Shown: one piece after another, positions 40,580-50,025 of the stretch
Position numbering within the stretch: position 1 is the stretch's first letter
Layout: each line of letters begins with the position of its first letter
IMG/VR virus record: IMGVR_UViG_3300044984_002141
Location: 1 to 55,390 of that record
Direction: 5' to 3' (one strand)
DNA: 55,390 nt
DNA from: a virus
Program-made: the position numbers and the translations under genes
Notes under the pieces: model-generated
What the model saw: only the letters and a program-made list of their open reading frames with translations
The model's database searches: none
Told to the model about the DNA's origin: nothing

Positions 40580-42618
40580 TTGCTCAATTACCAGTTACTA
40601 TTACAGGGCATTGTCAGATAACTGATGACCTTGGGCATGTTTTGTTAAATCAAACCAATGCAATTCACCCGCAGAATATGGCGAGAGTAATATCACGAGC
40701 ACTGTCACGAGAAGATAATTGCTGGATAGATAGGATTGCGTTTGGTAATGGTGGAACATACCGTACCAGAGTAAGCGGTGTGGATATCATTAACTATAAA
40801 ACGCCTAACGATGGCATTCAAGATGGTCAAGAATGGCAGTCTACTTTATATAATGAGACGTACTCTGAGAATGTTGATACTGCACCTGGCACGGGTGCAG
40901 GTAGTGCAGAACCTATCGTTACAATTGGTACTAGTGGGCTAATGTTAAATAAGCCAATATCAAATGAGCCAATATCTACAGATAACTCAACATCAGGTAT
41001 AGGTTGTGTTAGCTTAGATAAAGATCGAATCTCACAGGTAGTTGTTGCGTGCACATTAACTAAAAATGATGTTGTCAGTCAGTTACCAGTTGATTATGAT
41101 CCACGCTACGATCAAACAACTAGATATTCAATTCCTGCTGGTGAAGCTTTTGTATTTGATGAGATTGGGTTATATACAAGTGGAGCTCCAATAGTTGCTA
41201 CTAGTGGTACACAGGAGATACAGCTTAACAATAAGCGATTAACAGATCATTGTATATCTGCAGGAACATATTATTTTACATTAGTAATTGATGGTGTCAC
41301 TAGCACGATTAAATTAAAGATAAGCGATTCAACATTTCAGCAATTAGTAGATACTTTGACAGTTCGATTAGCTGCATATGGTGCAAAAGTAACAATGAGT
41401 GATGAAGCGTCAGCTATAATAAAACCAACATATGGCAATATGGTGTTTAGCTGTCTTAGCTCTGGTAATACATCTAATATTAATGTACTGATTCAATCAC
41501 GTGCAGACTGGTTATTTGCACACATGGCAGGATTTGTTAAGATCTTAAAACCGGTACAGGGTATTAACGCTGCTAATAAAAATAATCCATTTGTTAGTGA
41601 GCGTGAAGCAACTAGACTACTCACACATATAGTATTCTCACCAATACTTAAGGCTGCAAACAGAACATTTAATGTTAAGTATACATTATCAGTATTTGTA
41701 AATCGTACAAGCACATTACCTATAGTTAGTGCAATTGAACCGTACCATTATAATACAAACACGACAATGTTGCAGCATATTATTACTATAATTGATGATA
41801 CTGGACATACTATATATTCACACGTGTTTGATATTGAAGATTCGGATGCCGTATTATTTTTTAATAATGCTACAGTAGTTGGTGATGTTTGGAGTATCGG
41901 TGGGGTTGCTGTAAATAATGTGTTTGTTGCAAATAGTAAAAACTTCAAGCCTGTGTTACCTACAGCTTATACTGCAAGCTTAAACAAAGCAAGTATTGAA
42001 GCTGGTAACACCCTTAACAGTGTGTTAGACACCAATGTTCAATCACAATTTGATATTACGTATATTACAGATGCGAGTGAAATGAGCATTAATAGCTTAT
42101 CGGTTTTTTCAAACGGAAAATTACCTAACGCGCTAAATGGTAGTCAAACTATATTATTAACTCCTACTACTGTGTTAAGTAATACTGGGTTAGTTGCAAA
42201 TCATCTATATCAATTTAATATTACTATAGATGGTGGTGAACCACAAAATGTAGTTATTGATACTGCTCAGCATACGATAACTACTTATTATATGTTAACC
42301 ACACTATTAAATAATAGTTTAAATGATATTGGTGCAACAGTATCATATAATGGACACTTATTATTTGAAAGTCTTAATGCTGGTGTTGAATCATCTATAA
42401 TTATAGATGACTCTACAGATGAAGATTGGTTATTTTCAAATTTAGCGCAATATAGTAGTACAGCTAATCCCATTCCTGGTGGAACGGTTTGGGATCCAAA
42501 TAGCACTCATTACTTAACTAACGATCCAAGACTATTAATATCATCCAATTTTGCTGATATTAATAAACCGGCTAACAAGCAGTACACTATTAAACAAACA
42601 ATCAAGGTATTGAAATGA
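40576..42618 (+). CDS. Fibre-like virion protein, array C member 2 (duplicated interior)
   Basis: 680 residues. The array C N-terminal module (ITGHCQITDDLGHVLLNQTN, MARVISRALSRED, RIAFGNGGT) is followed by the second (DWLFAHMAGFV) and third (RLLTHIVFSPILKAANRTF) modules. Modules two and three then recur in divergent form (YQFNITIDGGEPQNVVID, DWLFSNLAQYS, LLISSNFADINKPANKQY). It therefore appears to be an internal duplication. ATGA overlaps at both ends tie it to its neighbours. Confidence 0.58.
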   Translation: MIAQLPVTITGHCQITDDLGHVLLNQTNAIHPQNMARVISRALSREDNCWIDRIAFGNGGTYRTRVSGVDIINYKTPNDGIQDGQEWQSTLYNETYSENVDTAPGTGAGSAEPIVTIGTSGLMLNKPISNEPISTDNSTSGIGCVSLDKDRISQVVVACTLTKNDVVSQLPVDYDPRYDQTTRYSIPAGEAFVFDEIGLYTSGAPIVATSGTQEIQLNNKRLTDHCISAGTYYFTLVIDGVTSTIKLKISDSTFQQLVDTLTVRLAAYGAKVTMSDEASAIIKPTYGNMVFSCLSSGNTSNINVLIQSRADWLFAHMAGFVKILKPVQGINAANKNNPFVSEREATRLLTHIVFSPILKAANRTFNVKYTLSVFVNRTSTLPIVSAIEPYHYNTNTTMLQHIITIIDDTGHTIYSHVFDIEDSDAVLFFNNATVVGDVWSIGGVAVNNVFVANSKNFKPVLPTAYTASLNKASIEAGNTLNSVLDTNVQSQFDITYITDASEMSINSLSVFSNGKLPNALNGSQTILLTPTTVLSNTGLVANHLYQFNITIDGGEPQNVVIDTAQHTITTYYMLTTLLNNSLNDIGATVSYNGHLLFESLNAGVESSIIIDDSTDEDWLFSNLAQYSSTANPIPGGTVWDPNSTHYLTNDPRLLISSNFADINKPANKQYTIKQTIKVLK

Positions 42619-42959
42619 TAGAGTTAGAGTATGCTACATATCTTGTTACATTTAATAATAAAATATCAAGTGATCTTACTAACTTACCTGATGGTATATA
42701 CAAGTTTTCAATAATAGTAAATGGAGTTTCATCTGATATTATATTAAACTGTATTGGAATAGTAACATTTAATGATTTAGCTAGGCTGTTAGATTATCAT
42801 ATGAGACGATACGGTATTAAGGTATGGCTTGTCGATAATGGTTTACATTTTAGTGGGTTAAAACCCGCTACACAAACAATTAATGTGCCTGAATACTTGG
42901 TAGGTGATGCAGATTGGTTATGGGCAAATATATCTGGCTATGTACCAGTAGGTGTGTAA
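42615..42959 (+). CDS. Stand-alone second module of array C
   Basis: 114 residues corresponding only to the second array C module: GIYKFSIIVNGVSSDIIL, ARLLDYHMRRYGIKVWL, ending DWLWANISGYVPVGV. It lacks the array C N-terminal module and the RLLTHLIFDP module. It overlaps the upstream gene by 4 bases and ends 1 base before the next ATG. It may be a real single-domain protein or the remnant of a broken longer gene. Confidence 0.5.
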   Translation: MIELEYATYLVTFNNKISSDLTNLPDGIYKFSIIVNGVSSDIILNCIGIVTFNDLARLLDYHMRRYGIKVWLVDNGLHFSGLKPATQTINVPEYLVGDADWLWANISGYVPVGV

Positions 42960-42960
42960 C

Positions 42961-43776
42961 ATGAGCGCTTTAGAGATTCACGGAAGATGTATTATTACTG
43001 ATGAAAGTGGTAATATTATTTTAGATAAGACCAATGCAGTACATCCACAAAATATGGCGCGGGTAATTGCTCGAGGGTTAGCACACGAATCTAGCTATTG
43101 GGTAAACTCTATTGCGTTTGGAGATGGTGGTACAACTAAAGTTAATAATGTTAGAGTGCATAAGACCCCTAATGATGGTATTGCACCTGATATGACGGGT
43201 TGGTTATCTACATTATACCATGAGACTTACCGTGAGGTTGTAGATGATCACACTAGTGGAATGGTTGGTATTGGTAATTATGCTGATACGTCCTTAAATC
43301 CACCTGGTTTTGAACATGATATTAATTCATCAGGTGTAGTTAGTTTAGATGATGGGTTTAAATCTAGGGTTGTAGTTAACTGCTCGTTAAACTACAATGA
43401 ACCTGTTACTATTAACGGTAACTCAATAAAAACACAGCAAGAAACCGGGGTTGGATTTACTTTTGATGAGATTGCGCTGTATAGTGGAATATCAAAAAGT
43501 TTATGGGGTGGTTATGAATTCGTAGACGTTAGTTTAGAGTGTGATGAATTAGACACCGGTTTGGATGTAAACAGTACCTATGTTTTTGATATATTAATTG
43601 GCTCAGTAATAAGGCATTATAGTATAACTACTCCAGCAACCGGCACTGGTACAAATGGAGCGATATCGTATTATGATTTACTTAACTTATTAAATGTTGA
43701 ATTAGTAGATCAAGTCGTGGTGGATATGGTGGATATTTCGCCAAACTTAATAACTCCAAGAAAGCTTAACAAATAA
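42961..43776 (+). CDS. Fibre-like virion protein, array C member 3, truncated at the C-terminus
   Basis: 271 residues from the ATG at 42961 (AGGTG 7 bases upstream; a GTG three codons earlier is less likely). The N-terminal module is intact (IHGRCIITDESGNIILDKTN, MARVIARGLAHES, IAFGDGGT). The second module begins (VNSTYVFDILIGSVIRHY, YYDLLNLLNVELV) but the DWLF and RLLTHLIFDP parts are missing. The protein ends in an unrelated NLITPRKLNK tail. This may reflect a deletion or frame change. Confidence 0.55.
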   Translation: MSALEIHGRCIITDESGNIILDKTNAVHPQNMARVIARGLAHESSYWVNSIAFGDGGTTKVNNVRVHKTPNDGIAPDMTGWLSTLYHETYREVVDDHTSGMVGIGNYADTSLNPPGFEHDINSSGVVSLDDGFKSRVVVNCSLNYNEPVTINGNSIKTQQETGVGFTFDEIALYSGISKSLWGGYEFVDVSLECDELDTGLDVNSTYVFDILIGSVIRHYSITTPATGTGTNGAISYYDLLNLLNVELVDQVVVDMVDISPNLITPRKLNK

Positions 43777-43796
43777 CCACATGCTTACAGCATTCA

Positions 43797-43804
43797 TATA
43801 AATA
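43797..43804 (+). promoter_or_regulatory. Late promoter (exact TATAAATA)
   Basis: Exact consensus in the 60-base gap between arrays C and D, 33 bases before the ATG at 43837. It probably drives the whole array D run, whose genes are separated by 0-13 bases. Confidence 0.65.
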
Positions 43805-43836
43805 CACATTATTATAAACACTAGGTATCACATACA

Positions 43837-45078
43837 ATGTTCATAAAATACACATATAAAGGGATAACAAACGTCACTCAGGTGCAGCTGATTGTAGATG
43901 ATATCAGACGGCTAGTTACTGCTAATACAACTTCGCACTCGGATGCGGTGGACAAACAGCAGCAACTTATTGATATCTTAAACACCAGTACTATAGCTGA
44001 TGTTGATTTGGCGCAGGAACCTGATAATGCAACTATTAATACTGCGTTTGGTGGTGGGAGTAGTTCAGGTTCTTGCATTGTTTGTTGTTCAGCAGACTCA
44101 AAATGGTACCCGGAAGCCGCCATACCGCAGACCGTAGCAAACATTCAAACTTTTCAAATATATAGTGGACTTAATACATATAAAAAAGTACTCACTATTT
44201 CAAATACTGCTGTATCAAACATACAATCTGCTACTACTAACACCGTGTCTGATTCTTATCAGTTGAGTAGTATTAAAATAAGCGCTTCGTGGACTACGGA
44301 TGCCGGGGTAGTTATTCCAGCTCCTGGCACGGCCACAGCTGATGCAACTAAGTTTCCGTTACCTAAGATCTATCAAAATGGTGGAACATTATATATTGCC
44401 GCCACTACACATTACTTTTTTATTGCTAGTGTTGATAAAAGTAAAAAGCAGTTTACGCCGGGGCTGGGTGTTGCTGATTTTGCACCATATGCAATTGCTC
44501 CAATTTTAAATGTTCGTGCTACAGATACATATTACGCTACTCAAGATTATCCAACATGGGTATTCATGTCAATGAATGGCTATACTAATATTTCAACCTG
44601 TTTGAGATATAACATTAATACTCAACTAAATCAGACAAATAAAATGCCTCCTGATTTAGTTGAGTCAAATTATTTGCAAGTAAAAAGTCCGTATGTAACT
44701 GATATTAGAAAGACATCGATTGGTATGCCGGCACTCACACTTAACGCAAATTTAAATAAAGCTTTGCTTTGTGCGAGACTAGAGGTACATAACAATTTTT
44801 CTGTTGATAAACCATCAGACCCCACACCATCTACATCGCATTATGATATTGGTGGTGATATTTCTATGATTGCTCCAATATTTTTAACAGCAAATGGTCG
44901 TGCGCTTGATATGTTGGATGTATTGCGCCCTGTAGATGATATTCTACCTGAGCTATGGTCGTTATCAGCTGATGATCAAGTATTATATAAATCTTATTAT
45001 GGAACATTTATGGTATGGGGTTCAAGAGTGGGTGCGTTGGGATCACCTGGTGTTAAATATGTAGTGAGAATGGGGTAA
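43837..45078 (+). CDS. Virion appendage protein, array D member 1
   Basis: 413 residues. It begins MFIKYTYKGI and continues with a helical stretch (VDDIRRLVTANT) shared in position with the next genes. The central signature is NGGTLYIAATTHYFFIASVDK, then PGLGVADFAPYA and YPTWVFMSMNG, recurring in most of the array. No outside family is recognised. It has the first gene position after an exact late promoter, so late virion expression is likely. Confidence 0.55.
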   Translation: MFIKYTYKGITNVTQVQLIVDDIRRLVTANTTSHSDAVDKQQQLIDILNTSTIADVDLAQEPDNATINTAFGGGSSSGSCIVCCSADSKWYPEAAIPQTVANIQTFQIYSGLNTYKKVLTISNTAVSNIQSATTNTVSDSYQLSSIKISASWTTDAGVVIPAPGTATADATKFPLPKIYQNGGTLYIAATTHYFFIASVDKSKKQFTPGLGVADFAPYAIAPILNVRATDTYYATQDYPTWVFMSMNGYTNISTCLRYNINTQLNQTNKMPPDLVESNYLQVKSPYVTDIRKTSIGMPALTLNANLNKALLCARLEVHNNFSVDKPSDPTPSTSHYDIGGDISMIAPIFLTANGRALDMLDVLRPVDDILPELWSLSADDQVLYKSYYGTFMVWGSRVGALGSPGVKYVVRMG

Positions 45079-45081
45079 TTT

Positions 45082-46425
45082 ATGTATATTGAATATATAG
45101 TTAAGTCGGAAAATGATCCTATATCGTTACCAAACAATTCACCTATAACTGACCCTACAGTTAAGATGGCAATGCTATCTAATAGATGTAAGGCTATTTT
45201 TAGTGATATTGTTAATATTTTAACGGTTCAAGATTATAGTGGTGCATCTATTGACACTCTTAGTAAAATGTGTGATTTGGATAAATCAGAGTTTGTTCAA
45301 GATCACGGCACATTTAAATCATTTTTGACCCCGTTAGAACCAAATACAGATTATATTGCATATACTGACTCTGCGGCTTCAAAAGCCCCACAATCTGCAC
45401 AACCATTTAAATCTGTTGATGGTGTTGAAAATTTATATCAAGCAAACACATCATTTGCTGCATGTGGTACATACTTAGAATTCAATGCTGCATCAACCCC
45501 CGAGGTGCCTGAAGCATTTAGATATTTGTTTGTATCTGTGCGGGCATCTGTAACTATATCAGGTACACGCCCTGAATATGCAGTATATATGTGTGCTGCT
45601 AATGATCAAAGTGAGTTTAACAGTACTAATTTACTTGGTGGTTTTGGACTTAAAAAAACAGCATTTACGTATAAAGGTATTCCAAATCAAATGCCATTAG
45701 AGTTTGGGCAAAGAGAGGGTTCCATATACGAAACCGGTAATTATGCACTAATATTTTCAATGTCGTCACCAGTTGATAACGGTGGACACGTATTAGTAAT
45801 GCCAAAAACTATTGTACCTGCAACTACTCAAGCTGATGGTAGTTTTACGTATACTAGTTACAACATGATGAGCTCAACATTCTTTATGACTCGTTATGAT
45901 CCAATTGATTATTGGTATGATACGACTAACGAGCGTGTAGTTGGTATGACACCATGGGCAGTTATGAGTATTTCACCAGGTGGACCAAATACAAATGCAG
46001 CTGTTGGTGGTCAAAGTTTAAATATATTTAATACGAGTACTCAATTAGTTATTGATTCTACTACTAGTTCAAAAGATTTATGTTTGTTGAAGTTTGCAGG
46101 TAGTTCTGCCACGTTAGGTACTCCGTACTACGCATATTTCAATAATAAAGTTTCAGATCGGGTTAAAGCGGAAGCAATTAACTTAATAGGTATTAACGTT
46201 ATGCCGGTATCACCACAGGTGGTATTAATGGGCAAAGTATCTAGTGTATCTGGTATATATTATGTGGGTGGTCAAAATTTGGCATACGGTGATATTATTT
46301 CTGCAGTAAACGCAAACAATACTTTTGTAAACTATATTGTTTTGCCATCTCGTTCGTTAGTACCAACCAACGCGACACCAATTGATGATGATGATAAGTT
46401 AAAAATAGCTGTACCACTTGTATAA
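45082..46425 (+). CDS. Virion appendage protein, array D member 2
   Basis: 447 residues. The N-terminus MYIEYIVKSEN and the following helix (SDIVNILTVQDYSG) match the array D pattern. The interior is more divergent (GHVLVMPKTIVPATTQ, TPWAVMSISPGG), and the usual GGTLYIAA motif is hard to see. GGGG lies upstream of the ATG, 3 bases after the previous stop. Paralogy rests mainly on the N-terminus, length and gene order. Confidence 0.5.
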   Translation: MYIEYIVKSENDPISLPNNSPITDPTVKMAMLSNRCKAIFSDIVNILTVQDYSGASIDTLSKMCDLDKSEFVQDHGTFKSFLTPLEPNTDYIAYTDSAASKAPQSAQPFKSVDGVENLYQANTSFAACGTYLEFNAASTPEVPEAFRYLFVSVRASVTISGTRPEYAVYMCAANDQSEFNSTNLLGGFGLKKTAFTYKGIPNQMPLEFGQREGSIYETGNYALIFSMSSPVDNGGHVLVMPKTIVPATTQADGSFTYTSYNMMSSTFFMTRYDPIDYWYDTTNERVVGMTPWAVMSISPGGPNTNAAVGGQSLNIFNTSTQLVIDSTTSSKDLCLLKFAGSSATLGTPYYAYFNNKVSDRVKAEAINLIGINVMPVSPQVVLMGKVSSVSGIYYVGGQNLAYGDIISAVNANNTFVNYIVLPSRSLVPTNATPIDDDDKLKIAVPLV

Positions 46426-46438
46426 TTGGTAATATTTT

Positions 46439-47584
46439 ATGTATATACGTTATGCATACTTACCACTATCTAAGGTACAGTCGGAAGCGGAAGCTCAGGT
46501 TGCGGCAATATTAAGTGATATTCAATCACTATTGTTTTGGCAGCCTGATCTTAATTTATCTAGTGCGACGTATTTGCAACAATTGCAGGATAATGGTATT
46601 ATTATATCAAATGCATTTGATCCATTAAAATCGCAAGTAGCTGTTACTCGTTTAGCAGACTGGGCGACAACACCAGATACTATAGATACTAATACCGCAA
46701 TTCACATTGTAAATAATTCACAGTTTGCAACTACGCAGTCAAATGTTATATTATCTACTGGACCGGTAACCGCGCGATCTGCACAAAGTATATCTACAAC
46801 TGCTGCGTGCACATTAAATTTTAAAGCATATGAGCAAGTAGTTGCAGCAGATGGTGTAACTATAATAAACAATTACGCAAGTGGTTGGAATGATCCACGA
46901 TTTAAGCAGCCGATAATATTCTGTAAGGGCGGCTACTTGTTTATTTCTGCAAGTAGTAGTCAACTACTAATCGCAGGCATGAATAGGCGTACAAATAGAT
47001 GGGTACCTGGTATTGGTGTAATGCAATTCCAGCCAGTAGATCAATCATACCATGATGTTCGTACATACCCTATGTGGTGCTACATGTCTATGGCTGCATT
47101 AGATTGTATTTCAGTAGCTCGTAAGTTCGACATAGCAACTAATAGTGATGTTGCAAATACATCAGCGAGCACAGATGTAGTTATTAATCGTATGCAGATA
47201 AAAGGACCGTATGTTACAGATAGGTATAATTTACAGCCTATAAAAAACACAGCTGTACCACAATACACGTATAATGCAGACCTTGTACGTGGGCGAAATG
47301 TTGGGCGATTAAAGTTTCACCGGAGGGCGGATATATCACCAACATATGATGCAGGTGGGGATATATCATCGTGGAGTGGGGTGTATATGGTTAGCGTTGG
47401 TAATAATATGGATACAATTGATTTACTATTACCTGTACACAGTGTAGCTTCAAGTTACACTACTACGGATATTCATGATCCTAATTATGCGTACGTAGAT
47501 TACTATGGTAAATATATATTATGGGCTAGTGATATATCAACAGCGGTAAAATCTAACACTAAATTTTTAATTAAGATGGGATGA
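46439..47584 (+). CDS. Virion appendage protein, array D member 3
   Basis: 381 residues. It starts MYIRYAYLPLSK with a helix (ILSDIQSLLFWQ). The central signature is KGGYLFISASSSQLLIAGM, followed by PGIGVMQFQPVD and YPMWCYMSMAALD, clearly paralogous to member 1. The C-terminal GGDISSWSGVYMVSVGN parallels GGDISMIAPIFLTANG in member 1. It is one gene of a tight late operon. Confidence 0.55.
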   Translation: MYIRYAYLPLSKVQSEAEAQVAAILSDIQSLLFWQPDLNLSSATYLQQLQDNGIIISNAFDPLKSQVAVTRLADWATTPDTIDTNTAIHIVNNSQFATTQSNVILSTGPVTARSAQSISTTAACTLNFKAYEQVVAADGVTIINNYASGWNDPRFKQPIIFCKGGYLFISASSSQLLIAGMNRRTNRWVPGIGVMQFQPVDQSYHDVRTYPMWCYMSMAALDCISVARKFDIATNSDVANTSASTDVVINRMQIKGPYVTDRYNLQPIKNTAVPQYTYNADLVRGRNVGRLKFHRRADISPTYDAGGDISSWSGVYMVSVGNNMDTIDLLLPVHSVASSYTTTDIHDPNYAYVDYYGKYILWASDISTAVKSNTKFLIKMG

Positions 47585-47585
47585 T

Positions 47586-48710
47586 ATGCTATTTGAATAT
47601 AGTTTAGCTAGAAATGATATATTGATACCAGCTACCAGAGCGTCGCGGCAATTTGTGTGTGCATCGATACTACAAGATTTAATTTTAATGTTGACGGTTA
47701 ATGATTTTACATCACTTACTACGTTTGCATTTAGTCGGTATCATGATGCGGTTAACTCATCATATATTGGTAACGATGATTACGGTCCCATGAGTAATAC
47801 TATTTTCAGTAAGTATACAAATATATCCAATCTTATTAACACTAACCTAAGTGTGACCGATTGCTCTAGTGGTATGATGTTAGTATGTACAACTGAAGGT
47901 AATGATCGGAAAGGTTACTTATATGTGCAAGTAGCTATTGTCTCGGTAACGGGTCCTGCTCAAATAGAAGTTACTATGTCTCTACTAAGCACGCCAACCA
48001 AGCCGCTTACATTACCACTTAGTAGAACTGCAACTATTAAGATAATAAATGATAACGGTTCATACATTATTACAAATAACGCTATAATACTATCCATGTC
48101 AACTAGCCATTTAATGTTATGTTGTAAGAATTATATTACGTATAATGATCCAATGGAGGGTCCGGTACCGGGCGCGTACTATCAAAGTGGTTGTGTGATT
48201 GGCGCATATAAGATATCTAATTTTTGGAAGACTGATTATAGAGTTACAAATAAGCTCAATTATATTTTTATTAAATTAGGCTTTAAAGCACCTACTAATG
48301 CTGATCCAATCGGTCAATCACTAGAAGTATTTGATCCAGTAACTAAAGCGATAGCAACAGTTGATGTTAATCCAATGTATAATAGCTTTATATGGCGTGC
48401 TCATATAAATTTAAATGTAGCATCTATTGTATCAACACCTGATATGATTTCGGATGGTGCTAGAAATAAGTCAGACTGGATGTATCCATTACGGTTAATT
48501 AGCTTAAGATCTACTGAGTACATTCATTTAGAGCTATCAAAATTATTGTTTGCGAGCGGGCAAATAGGATACGCTGGTGATGTTGTTATAGATGATACTC
48601 GGAAACAATATTCGGTTTTTCCTGTAAACAGCACAACGGGGCAACCAATACTATATTCTGCAGATTCTAATACTGCAGCCTATCCTAAAATACTACTACC
48701 GATGTATTAA
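47586..48710 (+). CDS. Virion appendage protein, array D member 4
   Basis: 374 residues. It starts MLFEYSLARND with a helix (ASILQDLILMLTVNDF). The central signature is degenerate (NAIILSMSTSHLMLCC, with TNKLNYIFIKLGF where YPTWVFMSM is expected). It begins 1 base after the previous stop. It is a divergent member whose assignment depends on N-terminus and position. Confidence 0.5.
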   Translation: MLFEYSLARNDILIPATRASRQFVCASILQDLILMLTVNDFTSLTTFAFSRYHDAVNSSYIGNDDYGPMSNTIFSKYTNISNLINTNLSVTDCSSGMMLVCTTEGNDRKGYLYVQVAIVSVTGPAQIEVTMSLLSTPTKPLTLPLSRTATIKIINDNGSYIITNNAIILSMSTSHLMLCCKNYITYNDPMEGPVPGAYYQSGCVIGAYKISNFWKTDYRVTNKLNYIFIKLGFKAPTNADPIGQSLEVFDPVTKAIATVDVNPMYNSFIWRAHINLNVASIVSTPDMISDGARNKSDWMYPLRLISLRSTEYIHLELSKLLFASGQIGYAGDVVIDDTRKQYSVFPVNSTTGQPILYSADSNTAAYPKILLPMY

Positions 48711-48711
48711 T

Positions 48712-50025
48712 ATGTATATTGAATATTCGTATAACTCTGTAATACCTGATAATACACAGTATGCACAGTATTTAGATCCAGTAGGTGAGGATGAGGCTAC
48801 CATCACTGAAGCTAAACTATTGATAGTAAATGATATTTTTGAATTATTAACGAATTCGACTCCCAACCTTTCTAGATTTTGTGCAGGATATAGTATTGAA
48901 GGTAGTACAACTATTGGTTGGACGCCCGCAGGTGGAGATTCAAGTGATTCAGTGATGGGTAATAGCGCGATGACTATTGCTTCTATGAGCTCATCTACTT
49001 ATTCAAAAATAGTTACAATATCTACTGTGGATGACAAGACTCCGATAAACCAAGGTTTTGCGATGGTAAGCACGCCAATTATTAATGACCTTGGAGCTCT
49101 ACAGAATATACCGGTTGGCATACTATCAGAGCAGTATGCGAATACTACTGCTATGCAATTACGATTTATTGTAGCAGACGGAGTTAATAACCGTACAATT
49201 ACACAGTCGACGATCGATTATTGTGAATTTTATGCTAACGGAGGTACTATTTTTATTAGTGCCGCTAACACACATTTAATTGTTAGTAGTATGAGTAATT
49301 CAGTAATTGTATCTGAAACATCTGAGACGGTGTCAATTAAATCTACATTTGGTGTTTCGGATTATGATTCGATGGATCCAGAGATTGGAAGTGCCAATTT
49401 AGCACAATTTGTTTACTTTAACTCGACTTCGTTTGGGCAAATCATTGCACATGGTGGTGGATCCACCGGTTACGTGTACCCTGCTGGGGTATTTGATAGT
49501 AGCCTAGGTAGCGGTACGTTAGATGATATGGAGCCACCACCCTTTGTAAAAACAGCAAAAGGTTTGACAATGAGTGTTCGGTACCAATCAGCTATACACG
49601 ATAATAACCTGCACACGTATAATAGTGATTTAGTTGAGACTAAGTATGCAGCACCAGTTATAGTTGATTACGATCAAACAGTGCTTGGGGTTGGAGGTCA
49701 AACTGTTCAAGCTGCGTTCACAGGATTAACAGGAATATATGGACCTGATGGTACAATGTATTCATTCGGTGTAATGACGCCACCAGGTAGCGTGATACTG
49801 CGTAATGATCCGTATATACGGTATTTAATAGGTATACCATCTGAAGTAACTAATTACAAATTATTAGGTGGTAGTATATCTGAGAAATGTGGTTTATATA
49901 TATTACCAAGTATCCACGCTGGTATTGAAGCCTATCAAACTCTTGTATATAATGGTAAGAAATATGTTACTTGGCCGCACACGTTTACCAACTCTTATGC
50001 AAATATTATGATAGAGGTTAAATAA
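48712..50025 (+). CDS. Virion appendage protein, array D member 5
   Basis: 437 residues. It starts MYIEYSYNSVIPDN with a helix (IVNDIFELLTNST). The signature is ANGGTIFISAANTHLIVSSM, then FGVSDYDSMD and AQFVYFNSTSFG. Its C-terminal LGGSISEKCGLYILPSIHAG parallels QGNLSEKCNIYLISGHV in member 6, showing homology at both ends. The stop overlaps the next ATG (TAATG). Confidence 0.55.
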   Translation: MYIEYSYNSVIPDNTQYAQYLDPVGEDEATITEAKLLIVNDIFELLTNSTPNLSRFCAGYSIEGSTTIGWTPAGGDSSDSVMGNSAMTIASMSSSTYSKIVTISTVDDKTPINQGFAMVSTPIINDLGALQNIPVGILSEQYANTTAMQLRFIVADGVNNRTITQSTIDYCEFYANGGTIFISAANTHLIVSSMSNSVIVSETSETVSIKSTFGVSDYDSMDPEIGSANLAQFVYFNSTSFGQIIAHGGGSTGYVYPAGVFDSSLGSGTLDDMEPPPFVKTAKGLTMSVRYQSAIHDNNLHTYNSDLVETKYAAPVIVDYDQTVLGVGGQTVQAAFTGLTGIYGPDGTMYSFGVMTPPGSVILRNDPYIRYLIGIPSEVTNYKLLGGSISEKCGLYILPSIHAGIEAYQTLVYNGKKYVTWPHTFTNSYANIMIEVK

